Shown here: positions 36,719-45,195 of the stretch, piece after piece
How positions within the stretch are numbered: the first letter of the stretch is position 1
How the letters are laid out: each line of letters opens with the position of its first letter
Assembly: GCA_050949415.1 (NCBI GenBank)
Contig: JBMNFR010000008.1
Coordinates: 16,951-80,950, forward strand
Direction of reading: 5' to 3'
Source of the DNA: JAAZKI01 sp012799905
Lineage (GTDB): Bacteria > Verrucomicrobiota > Lentisphaeria > Oligosphaerales > Oligosphaeraceae
Length of the DNA stretch: 64,000 nt
Translations under genes and position numbers: made by a program
Notes under the pieces: generated by a model
Told to the model about the DNA's origin: nothing
Databases searched by the model: none
Seen by the model: only the letters and a program-made list of their open reading frames with translations

Positions 36719-37782
36719 AAATAAATCTTGATGTCATCAGCCCAGCCTTGTGCGGCGGGGCTGTGCCAGAAGAAAAAGCAGAAATCCGGGCAGCGTCCGT
36801 ACGTGGCCAGTTGCGCTGGTGGTTCCGCCTGCTGGGTGGATTCAAGTCCTTGCAACAACAGGGCATGGGCGTACGGGAACAGGAAGACATGATTTTCGGA
36901 GTGGTTCGAGGCCAAAATTGCGAAGCTGGAAAACTGCAAGTCAGAACGCGCATGCGCAACAACGCCGCCAGCGAACCAAAAGAGTTTGACAGAAATAACC
37001 CCGCACCATTTGGCAGCGGCTACTTCCTGTTTCCAATGCGGAATAACAGACGGGCGATATTTTTAAACCCGCTGCCCCAATTTGAACTCTTTCTCAACTG
37101 GCGCGGCGATCCTGCCTTAGAGGGCGACATTGCCGCGCTGGGTTATCTGTACGGGTATCTCGGCTCACTGGGAATGCGTTCGCGCCGGGCTATGGGAGCA
37201 TTGTCGTTTGCCCAAGGACAGGGTGCACCAATCCCAGCTTATAATGACGTCATCAGTCGTTTTGCCAAACCAAATAACATTACGGTCAAAGAGCTTCCGA
37301 TGCGGAATAATGACAATGTCATTTCTGTTCTGGCATCCTGGCTGCGTTCCTGGCGAGCGTACATGAATGAAAACAGACAAAGAAATGAAGGCGCACCTGG
37401 GTTTAGGTATGCCCAAAATGACCATGATGTCGGATATAGGCCAAATGATCAGGGTCAGCCGACCTATCGTCCGACTCTGGGGCTGCCAATCATCCAAAGA
37501 TTAGGGCGAATGGATACCTGCCATTGGGAGTTCAGCAGTCACCGCGGCACCGCACGCTTTGCCTCGCCGGTTATATTGCGCCCTTACACCACCTCAAAAG
37601 GCCAGAAAAAAGCCCTGGTGATCTTCGTCGATGCATACACGTACCCCGAGGGAAACCAGGTTTATTTACATTACGGACGCGCAAGACGCAACCTCGGGCC
37701 TAAAGTGTGCAGTGTTAGCCATGACCTGTATCGAGCCATGAAGAACGACAACCGCCTCAAGCCTTTTCGCCATGACCGCTAA
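36715..37782 (+). CDS. cmr1: Cmr1 (Cas7-group RAMP)
   Basis: The 355-residue protein has the Cmr1 signature AASVRGQLRWWFRLLGG near residue 25 and LGMRSRRAMGALSF in the middle, where the family has its second Gly/Arg-rich motif. Cmr1 sits at the 3' end of the crRNA in type III-B complexes and helps capture target RNA. It is the last gene of the cmr operon and overlaps cmr6 by 4 nt. Confidence 0.93.
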   Translation: MKINLDVISPALCGGAVPEEKAEIRAASVRGQLRWWFRLLGGFKSLQQQGMGVREQEDMIFGVVRGQNCEAGKLQVRTRMRNNAASEPKEFDRNNPAPFGSGYFLFPMRNNRRAIFLNPLPQFELFLNWRGDPALEGDIAALGYLYGYLGSLGMRSRRAMGALSFAQGQGAPIPAYNDVISRFAKPNNITVKELPMRNNDNVISVLASWLRSWRAYMNENRQRNEGAPGFRYAQNDHDVGYRPNDQGQPTYRPTLGLPIIQRLGRMDTCHWEFSSHRGTARFASPVILRPYTTSKGQKKALVIFVDAYTYPEGNQVYLHYGRARRNLGPKVCSVSHDLYRAMKNDNRLKPFRHDR

Positions 37783-37798
37783 CTTTTTCCCAATTATT

Positions 37799-37954
37799 GT
37801 GCGAAGTGTTGTGATAGAAAGTAAGATTTGCCTAAGTCGCGGAGCACCAGAACCCCAACTGGGCGAGACATGCCAGCCCAGGGCAAGCCGCCCCGCCAGG
37901 GTTTGGCGCCACCCCGTGTGAGATGGAATATAATTGGGAGTCCTGAAAGGGCGC
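37799..37954 (+). repeat. Dispersed repeat copy, 5' flank of the group II intron
   Basis: This stretch (start GCGAAGTGTTGTGATAGAAA) matches 58369-58530 closely, including the internal CCAGCCCAGGGCAAGCCG block. The match stops where the intron begins and the family's continuation (GACACATAA) is found again right after the intron. This places the intron inside a pre-existing repeat. Confidence 0.75.
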
Positions 37955-39998
37955 GTGAGCCGCAGTGTTCGAAACTAAGTCAAGCATTTTAGAAAACGGT
38001 GAGGTCAAGAGAAAGGAGGGTCAACGAATACGACCAAATCCTACCTGTGCGGTTCCGCGACCGTACAGAAACCGTTGCTCGAACTCACAAACAAGGTGAT
38101 GAGGTAAGCAGCTAGGGCGACACCCACGGAGACGTTCCGAAGAAGGGGTCGTATCGAAGGAGCCAGGCAACGGCACTCTTGAGGATGGCATTTAGGTCTG
38201 GTTGTGTGTGCGAGCCACCGCCCTTAGGCGAAGCACTGGGATTCCCCCGAGTCTCTCTCCCGTGGACACAGCGGTTACCGCGGGCGAACCTGCCGGATGC
38301 AACGGGCTATCATCAAGGGAAAATGGTATCGAGACATGACCGGTGAAAGTCTCACAGTGTCCGCATGGGAGCGGTAGACCTAGTACTATAAGTGTTACGC
38401 GAAAGGTCGGGTCGAAGCATTGGTTTGGGGAACGTGCCTAACGGCCCCTAACTTGGAGATGGCAGCAGAGTCGGAGTAGTCGGGGAAACGCAACACCCGA
38501 TGAAAGACAAAACCGAAAAGCAACGAGGAAGCCAAAGGCAGACCACGGGACAAGTTAGCAAATGCGCAGTGGGCTACAAAATGTCCAGCCTGGTTCTTGC
38601 GGGCGAAACGCAGCAGCTAAGAAACAGTCTCAAAACATGCCGGAGGTGACCGCGTGACAACATCGACGTGAAAGGCTAACCATGCCAAAAATCATCAAAG
38701 CACACTCATTGACCGGGCGCATAACCCCCGAGTTGATGAGGCAGGCTTTCAAGACTGTCAAAAGAAATCGTGGAGCGGCGGGAGTAGACAAAGTCAGCGT
38801 GGGAATGTTTGAGGCGAACCTTGACGCCAACTTGGAAGCACTCATGCGCGACCTCAAAGGCGGAACGTTTCAGACCAGACCACTGCGCCGCGTCAACATC
38901 CCAAAGCCGGGAAGCACGAAGACCCGCCCACTGGGCATTCCAATCGTGCGAGACCGGGTGGCGCAAGAAGTCCTGAGAAGACTGCTGGAACCCATTTTTG
39001 AGCCGATATTCCACGACGCATCCCACGGCTTCCGAAAAGGGCGCGGCTGTTACAGTGCCATTGAGCGGGTATTGGAGCTTCACGAGCAAGGCTTCCGGCA
39101 TGTGCTGGATGCCGACATCAAGGGCTTCTTCGACAACCTCCCGCACAAGGTAATTATGAACGCCGTATGCCAGCGCGTGGCGGACGGGAACATCCTTGAC
39201 ATTGTGGAGAAATTCCTCAAAGCCGGAGTCATGGAGGACGGCGTGTTCAAGCCGACGACAATCGGCACGCCACAGGGCGGGGTCATCTCGCCGCTACTGG
39301 CAAACATCGTCCTCAATCAAATGGACTGGGCACTGGCTGAAGCCGGGTATCAGCATGTCAGATACGCCGATGACTTCGTGGTGCTCGGAAGGACAAAGGC
39401 CGAGACGCAAGAAGCCCTTGAGGTCGTCAGGCAATGCCTGTCCCAGCTCGGGCTACAGCTGAGCGAGGAAAAGACAAGGCTGACAACATACGGCAAAGGG
39501 TACGAATTCCTTGGATTTCGCCTTTCCGTACAATCGCGCCGAATGCGCAGAAAGTCATGGGAGAAGTTTCTAGACAAAATCAGGGAGATAACCAGACGCT
39601 CGCGAAACTTGGATGAAACCGTAATCAAGAAGCTGAACCGAGTTATACGGGGAACGGCGAACTACTTTGCGCAACCCTTCGCAACCTGTCGGTGGCAATT
39701 TCAAAAACTGGATTCGTGGATTCGCATGCGACTGCGAGCCATGAAGAAGAAAAGGAAGAACTACAACGACAACCGACGGATTAGCGTAAGGTACTTCTGC
39801 CAGAAACTTGGGCTTTTGACACTTGAGCAGTTCTGCACGTACAGAGATGAAAATGGTGAAACGCGGCGAGTTGTCCCACGAAACGTGGCAATCTGAGTAG
39901 GGGTAGCCCAGTGCCAGACCGGCACGCTGGTAAATATGGGGAATTGACCCCATCGCTACAACGGGGAGGTAGAGGCTCATAACCTCTACCTTACCCAC
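37955..39998 (+). mobile_element. Group II intron with ORF
   Basis: The 5' end reads GTGAGCCGCAGTGTTCGAAA and continues into a conserved domain-I-like stretch. The reverse transcriptase gene lies in the 3' half, and a hairpin GGTAGAGG...CCTCTACC at about 39968-39990 fits domain VI. A stem at about 39911-39935 may be domain V. The ends are placed by comparison with the uninterrupted repeat family. The element is about 2.04 kb and probably intact. Confidence 0.75.
38682..39896 (+). CDS. ltrA: Group II intron reverse transcriptase/maturase
   Basis: The 404-residue protein has the RT blocks GIPIVRDRVAQEVL, DADIKGFFDN, GTPQGGVISPLLAN and the catalytic YADDFVV. A maturase (X) domain (FLGFRLS..., RGTANYF) follows. 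No endonuclease domain is seen at the C-terminus. It should splice the intron RNA and copy it into new sites. It is not fused to Cas1, so it is not the RT-Cas1 type that acquires spacers from RNA. The start lies next to a CGGAGGTGACC site about 40 nt upstream. Confidence 0.92.
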   Translation: MPKIIKAHSLTGRITPELMRQAFKTVKRNRGAAGVDKVSVGMFEANLDANLEALMRDLKGGTFQTRPLRRVNIPKPGSTKTRPLGIPIVRDRVAQEVLRRLLEPIFEPIFHDASHGFRKGRGCYSAIERVLELHEQGFRHVLDADIKGFFDNLPHKVIMNAVCQRVADGNILDIVEKFLKAGVMEDGVFKPTTIGTPQGGVISPLLANIVLNQMDWALAEAGYQHVRYADDFVVLGRTKAETQEALEVVRQCLSQLGLQLSEEKTRLTTYGKGYEFLGFRLSVQSRRMRRKSWEKFLDKIREITRRSRNLDETVIKKLNRVIRGTANYFAQPFATCRWQFQKLDSWIRMRLRAMKKKRKNYNDNRRISVRYFCQKLGLLTLEQFCTYRDENGETRRVVPRNVAI

Positions 39999-40173
39999 TG
40001 ACACATAAATTTTAGGTTGTAAACGCTATAGTCCACCCTAAGCCTTTCGTGGTTAAAAACCTTTTTGGACACCATCTACGTACTGCAAGCTGAAGCTGAA
40101 CTATGTACGGTGCCTAAAAGCATACAAGTATTCATCACAAGATTTTGCGCATTACTTTTTTCCAGGAGTATAA
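39999..40173 (+). promoter_or_regulatory. Upstream block shared with the zinc-ribbon gene at 58800
   Basis: About 40065-40160 contains CAAGCTGAAGCTGAACTA, then GCATACAAGTATTCATCACA followed by AGATTTTGCGCATTAC. The same string, with few changes, occurs at about 58700-58757. Both lie 20-45 nt before a start codon. Such conservation at the same distance suggests a common promoter or operator. The sigma-like protein encoded at 41213 is a candidate user, but that is inference. Confidence 0.5.
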
Positions 40174-40623
40174 ATGGAGTCTTCTCATTCAGCCAAAGAT
40201 TCGCCTGCACATCCCTCCGCCGCCAACGTCCTCCTCGTCGGCAACTCCTTTCCGTTGAGTTTAGTCCGTCGTGCTGTATTGATTCGGCCTTCGAATCGGA
40301 AGGAGTTTCATGTTGCCTGCGTTGGGCGTGAGATTGCATCGTTCTGGGGTCATGCCAACACACTGGCGGCAGCCTCGGCGTTTGCCGGTGTGGATCTCAC
40401 GCCCCGGTGTGAACGCCCGGCACTTGTTCTGTCTGCGGAAGGATATCCCTGTTTTGACGGGGAGGAATTCCAGGAGTGCTGGGTGTTGTCACCGGATTAC
40501 AAAGTCAATTTCCGGCCAGCAGTCGGAGTGGAGGTGCCTGCTGATAAAATTTGCGGCTGGCAAATCCTGCATCTGTCCTGGAACTTCGGGACTCCGGACA
40601 GTGAAGACGAATCGCACGCCTGA
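40174..40623 (+). CDS. Candidate ring nuclease (DUF1874/Crn2/AcrIII-1-like)
   Basis: The 149-residue protein has the pattern seen in the DUF1874 family. VLLVGNSFPLSLV sits at residues 19-31 (compare the family's YLANAFSINML). FWGHANTLAAASAFAG follows, with H60 at the place of the catalytic His in SIGHxxT...LxG. After that come ERPALVLS and the WQILHLSW end. Family members cut cyclic tetra-adenylate and end type III signalling; viral ones are anti-CRISPRs. The locus context fits a host Crn2-type enzyme. Identity is low and the middle contains an insertion, so I hold the call as probable only. AGGAG precedes the ATG. Confidence 0.5.
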   Translation: MESSHSAKDSPAHPSAANVLLVGNSFPLSLVRRAVLIRPSNRKEFHVACVGREIASFWGHANTLAAASAFAGVDLTPRCERPALVLSAEGYPCFDGEEFQECWVLSPDYKVNFRPAVGVEVPADKICGWQILHLSWNFGTPDSEDESHA

Positions 40624-40772
40624 TGCGCTTTTTCTGCGCTACAGTTCAGAGCAGGTTTGCAAGGCTCCCCATTGACTGGCATTATATTTCCCAAGGATAT
40701 TGTTATCGGACACCGTCCGTCAATGCGTTGTGAACTGCTTTCAACCCGAAGGTCATGGAGAGGAACCGTACG

Positions 40773-41216
40773 ATGCCGGACCATGAGAAAGAACGCTGGT
40801 TTTGCCTATTGAGTTTAGCTGACTGCTATCATTTTGGCAGCCTGTGGCAATTACGCGAGGATTTGCTGAAACGTCGCTTTTTTGGATATGAGGCAACAAG
40901 TACGCACCGTGGGCATCCAGGTGTGAGCATCAGTCGAACCAAGCTTAACAGCCTTCATGATACAGTGCTGATGTTGATTGGCAGCAGCAGGCGCCGAAAC
41001 AGAGCTTTCGCAGTGACAGGCGTATCACGGAACAGCCCGCCGGGAAAAAAGACCTTTTTTCAAACACTGCGCCCGGTCTCGGTACTTCCCGAACATTTTT
41101 TCCCGCCGGATGGCGCAGCATCAGAGGTCGAACGCAATGACTACAAGCCTCATTTGACGGAAACTGAAAAAGCCGACTTGAAAAAGATGCTGCTGGAAAA
41201 GGGGGAACAGCGATGA
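40773..41216 (+). CDS. Small protein, possibly PemK/MazF-like, coupled to sigma-like gene
   Basis: The 147-residue product is preceded by GGAGAGGAA; a start at 40755 is also possible. Its core HPGVSISRTKLN...VLMLIGSSR...FFQTLRPVSVL weakly resembles the PemK/MazF fold (RPGVVIS..., LT/TS strand, Pro-rich end). It overlaps the sigma-like gene by ATGA, so the two are made together and probably form a complex. By analogy with the MazF-like CalpT, which holds the sigma factor CalpS, it could be an anti-sigma protein. I do not recognise a definite family. Confidence 0.4.
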   Translation: MPDHEKERWFCLLSLADCYHFGSLWQLREDLLKRRFFGYEATSTHRGHPGVSISRTKLNSLHDTVLMLIGSSRRRNRAFAVTGVSRNSPPGKKTFFQTLRPVSVLPEHFFPPDGAASEVERNDYKPHLTETEKADLKKMLLEKGEQR

Positions 41217-42145
41217 AAAGCAAGTCCCCCATCTTGTCACCAAAAGAAGAACTGGCCGCCTGGAATGCCTGGAAGGAAATCTGTTTCATTGACGGATGCC
41301 CGCCAGAACAACGTGACTATCTGCGCCGACGGGTCATCTTCAGAATAAACGAAGAACTGCAAAAATACTACCCTGGCGAGCAGTGGAACAGCAGGATCAG
41401 TCCCAACGAAATGATCATTGAATTCGATCTATTCCTGGCCTACAAGAACGGCCTGCCAGCCGAATCCGGCATTTCCAAAAAGCCGCGCCATCACTTCAAG
41501 CGGCATAAAGATTTCATCTGGTATAAATTGAATTGCAGCAGCGATCCCCCAATGCAGGTGCTGAATGGCATATTGCTGGGCTCCAAGGGTAAAATCATGG
41601 ATGTAGTTCGAAAGTTGCTCAAAACATATTACCAGATCAGAGAGGAACGAGTGCCACACGCAAAAAGCGGAAAAACAGTCCGGCGCTTGATACGAACCGA
41701 AAGCTTGCATGAACCATTGCAGGAGAATGAAGGCAACAGCTATACGCTTGAGGAACGAATCGCTTCTGCTCAGGCTGCCCCGGATGAACTGGCAGCACAG
41801 AATCTCGAAGACATGCGCAATGCCCTGAGCCGCCTAGTTGCAACACTGACCAAAGAGGGAAAACTGGTTCTTCTGGCAAAATTGCTGATGATCAATGCTT
41901 CGGAACCTTCGCTTGCACGGGCTCTTGGGCGGGGTAAATCAACGGCCTACGCGCTGTTGAAGCAGGTTCAGGAAAAGGTTCAACGATGGTATCTAAACAA
42001 TGACGACGTGCCGAAAATCGTGACGGTCGAGGCGCATCAGATTTTCTGTGAACTGCTGATTGCCGCACTCCAGCAGAATGCTTCGCCGGAAGCGCAGAAT
42101 TTTTTGCATAAAGTGCAGAAAATCCGTGCAGGAGCCTCCTGTTGA
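41213..42145 (+). CDS. Sigma-70-like (ECF/CalpS-like) protein
   Basis: The 310-residue protein has a basic region with HHFKRHKDFIWYKL and a helical segment (IMDVVRKLLKTYYQIREER). The linker ESLHEPLQENEGNSYTLEER is followed by a region-4-like helix-turn-helix (LVLLAKLLMINASEPSLARALGRGKSTAYALLKQV, about residues 220-255). This order is that of small sigma factors. In known type III systems a sigma factor (CalpS) is released when a cOA-activated Lon protease destroys its MazF-like partner; the same three parts occur here within 5 kb. No sigma region 2 motif is unmistakable, so the family call is moderate. Confidence 0.55.
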   Translation: MKSKSPILSPKEELAAWNAWKEICFIDGCPPEQRDYLRRRVIFRINEELQKYYPGEQWNSRISPNEMIIEFDLFLAYKNGLPAESGISKKPRHHFKRHKDFIWYKLNCSSDPPMQVLNGILLGSKGKIMDVVRKLLKTYYQIREERVPHAKSGKTVRRLIRTESLHEPLQENEGNSYTLEERIASAQAAPDELAAQNLEDMRNALSRLVATLTKEGKLVLLAKLLMINASEPSLARALGRGKSTAYALLKQVQEKVQRWYLNNDDVPKIVTVEAHQIFCELLIAALQQNASPEAQNFLHKVQKIRAGASC

Positions 42146-42594
42146 AGACGCGGATATTGCATTTGGCCTTATACACTGAGGGTGGACTGCCCGTCCATAG
42201 CCTATTTTAACCACGGATGGACACAGATGAACACTGATTTTTTATAGGATTGTTTTTTGTAACCACTGAACATGCGGAATACACGGAAATTTTGTTTAAT
42301 GTGTAGGGTTTTGCAATGAGCGCTGTAGTACAGACTTCACGCAGACGTATGTCGACCTAGCGACCGGAAGGCCGCCCCTAAGCCTCGGAGAGGCAACACC
42401 ATGAGTAACCCCAGGTGAAGCGAAGCGGAACCTGGGGGTGAAGTCCCCCAAGCCTGAGCCTCGGAGAGGCGACACAAAAGCACTGATTTGCTGAAAATCT
42501 TTTCCAAAAAACAAGAAGTCGGTCGTTAGTAGTATAAAGAGGCCGGAATGCACCTGTCAACGGCAACTACCCAAATAGACTCAAAGGCAATTCT
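42146..42594. repeat. 449-bp intergenic region of several dispersed repeats
   Basis: About 42178-42296 is a copy of the ACCACGGA/GGACACAGATG element of 23636-23772. About 42375-42475 is a copy of the GAGGCGACACCATGAGTAAC family, which also occurs three times at 48330-48550 and inverted inside the CRISPR array. About 42471-42545 (GAAAATCTTTTCC...AACAAGAAGT) is a block also found before cas1, between cas1 and cas2, and before the regulator at 60208. No gene is seen. Confidence 0.65.
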
Positions 42595-43731
42595 ATGAAA
42601 ACGCCATCCGATAAAAACTATTGGTTCCGCCAGCAATGGACGCAAAATTTTTTGCAGGAATACCAGTTGTATCGCAGTCTTTTAAATCAAGCCAATGACA
42701 TTTCTGGTAAAAATGCACCCATTGAACAAAAGCCCGCATGGGTCGCCAAACCACCCCTGGCTGATGCAGCCGAACCGGATATGGACGGACTGCAACCCGG
42801 CCAAATCCGCCTGCTGTCGCAGCCCGAACAAATGGTCTGGTGCCTCCTCCTGCGAAACTGGGGAGCAGGAGTCTGGCTGATAGTGCCTTTTTCTCCATTC
42901 CCTTATCCTGCGACCGATGAAGAATTTTACCTTGGGGGCAAACGCACCGAATATCTGGATGTGCTTCAACTCTGGAATGCCCGTACGTTGCACGCCCTGT
43001 TTTTGCGAAGAAGCTGGCTCGTTGACACACTAACCCCACAGGAACTCCAGTACGCTGAATGCCTCTTTGATGCATCAACCTGCGGAGAAGAACTGCCGGA
43101 AGAACTGCTGGCCAGGACAGCATTGCCAATCACTGCAGCGCCGGATTTGCGTCTGGATTACAAGCAGGAAAGCCTGGCACGATTTGCCGCGCTTGATGCC
43201 GCAGACTTCGAATGGGGCGAACTCTGCGCAGAAGCAACAGAAAACCCTGTGCCCGAAATTAATCCGGATGGACTTATGGCCGCAAAATTCATTGCATGGC
43301 AAATGCCGCGTTTCGACACGGGATTGTTCGCACCGTTGCCGATGGCCGCAGCCGGACGCCGCGCCAGCAGCATCTGCTGGGAAACTCCATGGACGCCCAG
43401 CGCCTTGCTTGACGGCTTTTTCCAGGAAAGCATCCCGGATATATGCGACATGACACGGCACATCGCCTCGGCTGAAGAACCGGATAGCTTCCTGAACACT
43501 GAAAATGAAACGCCGAATCTGCTTTGGAAACTGCCACAGGAATGCTTGAAAGATTCTTCCGATGCTCTGTTTTTCCACCGCGAAAGTCGGCTTCTGCTTG
43601 GCACTGGATACACGGTTCGCGAAAACGACGAAGCCTACATTGTCCTTGCAGACTGGTCCTCAAAGGAACACCCGAACCTAAACACCCCAGCAGACATAAC
43701 GATTTTTCTGACAGAACCGGAGCAAATTTGA
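42595..43731 (+). CDS. MazF-like protein, likely partner or substrate of the Lon-CARF protease
   Basis: The 378-residue protein has an N-terminal half with QPGQIRLL...VWCLLLRNW..VWLIVPFSPFPYPATDEEF, the order of strands seen in MazF/PemK proteins (PGxIW, VLV, PxS, AtdxE). The segment LQLWNARTLHALFLRRSW follows. The C-terminal half is not recognised. Its stop is one base from the start of the Lon-CARF gene, so the pair is translationally coupled. By analogy with CalpT in the CalpL/T/S system it may be the cleaved substrate. That assignment is inference. Confidence 0.45.
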   Translation: MKTPSDKNYWFRQQWTQNFLQEYQLYRSLLNQANDISGKNAPIEQKPAWVAKPPLADAAEPDMDGLQPGQIRLLSQPEQMVWCLLLRNWGAGVWLIVPFSPFPYPATDEEFYLGGKRTEYLDVLQLWNARTLHALFLRRSWLVDTLTPQELQYAECLFDASTCGEELPEELLARTALPITAAPDLRLDYKQESLARFAALDAADFEWGELCAEATENPVPEINPDGLMAAKFIAWQMPRFDTGLFAPLPMAAAGRRASSICWETPWTPSALLDGFFQESIPDICDMTRHIASAEEPDSFLNTENETPNLLWKLPQECLKDSSDALFFHRESRLLLGTGYTVRENDEAYIVLADWSSKEHPNLNTPADITIFLTEPEQI

Positions 43732-43732
43732 A

Positions 43733-45157
43733 ATGACGCCATCCAAGCTGCCCTCCCAACTGAAATTGCGCCACAGCGGCAATCGAGCCGTCAATTTGCT
43801 GGAGCAATGTTTTGATGTTTCGCCAGAAGAATGGGATTTTTCAGCTTGGCAATCGGTCGATGACTTGCCGAGGGAGGACCGCCCCCGCATACAGGCCATT
43901 CTGGCTGAACTTGCTTTCTGGCAAAAAGTTGTTTGCCCGACTCAAGTGAAAAGGCTGCCGGAGTGGCTATATGATATTTGCCCATTTGACGATGCAGACG
44001 CCAGGCTCCAAGAACTTCTCCCTTTTGCTGCCAAGACTGCCATGGCCGTATTCCCATTGGCAGGTCAAGACGGATACCCCCCGGCGCTGGTGAGACTATA
44101 TCTGCTGCAAGAATACCCCCGGGAAAACTCCTGCGCCCGGCTCTGCTTCACAAACGCCATGCCGGAAAATTGCGCTATCCTCTTGGCAGGCATTCCAAAA
44201 ATCTCAGGAAAACGCATAGAGGGAGATTCCTGGCAGCTGGCCGCAGCCTTGGCACGGGTCGCCGTAGATGAGCCGGAGCTGCGTGTCCGTCTGGGCGCAA
44301 ATTGGGTCTGCACCGGCGCTCTCAACAGCCACGGCAAAGTCACTCCCGTCGAACTCGGCAACAAGGCAGCCCTGGCCGCCAAAACCAACCGGCGCTGGCT
44401 ACTGCCGGATGGAGACAATATCGCCCAATGGCGCAAAACCGCCGACAGCAACAGTGACGCTTTTGGAGTAAGAAGCCTGACCGAGGCCGCCACCTATGTC
44501 CGCGAATACGGCGTGCTGACGCACCAGTTTCAATTCCCGCAGTCAGTCGATGAACTGCATGTGCTGCTCGGAGGGGCAATCCCACCCGCACTGGCTGTGA
44601 GCATGCAAATCTTCCCCCGCAAACTGTGCCTGTGGCATTCCGAAAAGACGCGACCAGACGCCGAAGTGATAAAAAAAGCACTTGGCAACCTAATGGATGT
44701 AGAACTGCAAGCCATGCCGTCAGACAATCTGGCAGCGATTGAAGTACGCATGCGCGACCACCTGGAAAAACAAAGCAGCCGAACCAGACTGGTCAACTTC
44801 ACGGGCGGAAACCGCATCATGGGATTTGGCGCCATGCTTGCCGCCCGCCATTGCCGAATCAGCCTGGTCTATCGCGATATCGATGCCCCGCCAGACCAAC
44901 TCGACATGATCGATTTCGCCGATGACCCGACCATGCTGCCCAGGCATGGCAAAGTAACCGGCAACAACTGCCCAGACGCATGGCGCAAATACGTCAACTG
45001 GGAAATGCTCTATGACTCTAAAACCAAGCTCCCAAAAAGCGAATCGCCTGATCCCCCGGCCGAAGTCGAACGCCTGCAACAAATCCTCTGGCAAAACGGT
45101 CGCGAACCAGACAACATCAAGGCATCTTGCGCCATGAAACAAATCGCCACAAATTGA
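43733..45157 (+). CDS. Lon-type protease fused to a CARF domain
   Basis: The 474-residue protein has an N-terminal region of unknown type, then a Lon protease domain with the Ser-Lys dyad. The Ser is in IEGDSWQLAAALA (S166) and the Lys in VELGNKAALAA (K211), with WVCTGAL and RRWLLPDGDN between and after. The C-terminal part (about 270-430) is a CARF-like Rossmann fold with LVNFTGGNRIMGFG (T357-G359). A cyclic oligoadenylate should bind the CARF domain and switch on proteolysis. The best-known relative, CalpL, uses a SAVED domain and a membrane anchor; here I see CARF and no membrane segment. The sigma-like and MazF-like neighbours complete the analogy. Confidence 0.75.
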   Translation: MTPSKLPSQLKLRHSGNRAVNLLEQCFDVSPEEWDFSAWQSVDDLPREDRPRIQAILAELAFWQKVVCPTQVKRLPEWLYDICPFDDADARLQELLPFAAKTAMAVFPLAGQDGYPPALVRLYLLQEYPRENSCARLCFTNAMPENCAILLAGIPKISGKRIEGDSWQLAAALARVAVDEPELRVRLGANWVCTGALNSHGKVTPVELGNKAALAAKTNRRWLLPDGDNIAQWRKTADSNSDAFGVRSLTEAATYVREYGVLTHQFQFPQSVDELHVLLGGAIPPALAVSMQIFPRKLCLWHSEKTRPDAEVIKKALGNLMDVELQAMPSDNLAAIEVRMRDHLEKQSSRTRLVNFTGGNRIMGFGAMLAARHCRISLVYRDIDAPPDQLDMIDFADDPTMLPRHGKVTGNNCPDAWRKYVNWEMLYDSKTKLPKSESPDPPAEVERLQQILWQNGREPDNIKASCAMKQIATN

Positions 45158-45195
45158 CGGCGCAAAAAAACGCCAAACCAAAATAGGAGACAACT

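Noticed and set aside
38682..39896. Possibility that the reverse transcriptase is a CRISPR RT that acquires spacers from RNA
   Set aside because: It has a maturase domain, no Cas1 fusion, and sits within recognisable intron RNA sequence, so it is a group II intron protein.
42595..43731. Considered as the missing Cas6
   Set aside because: No Gly-rich C-terminal loop or tandem ferredoxin-like pattern is visible; the N-terminal half looks MazF-like.
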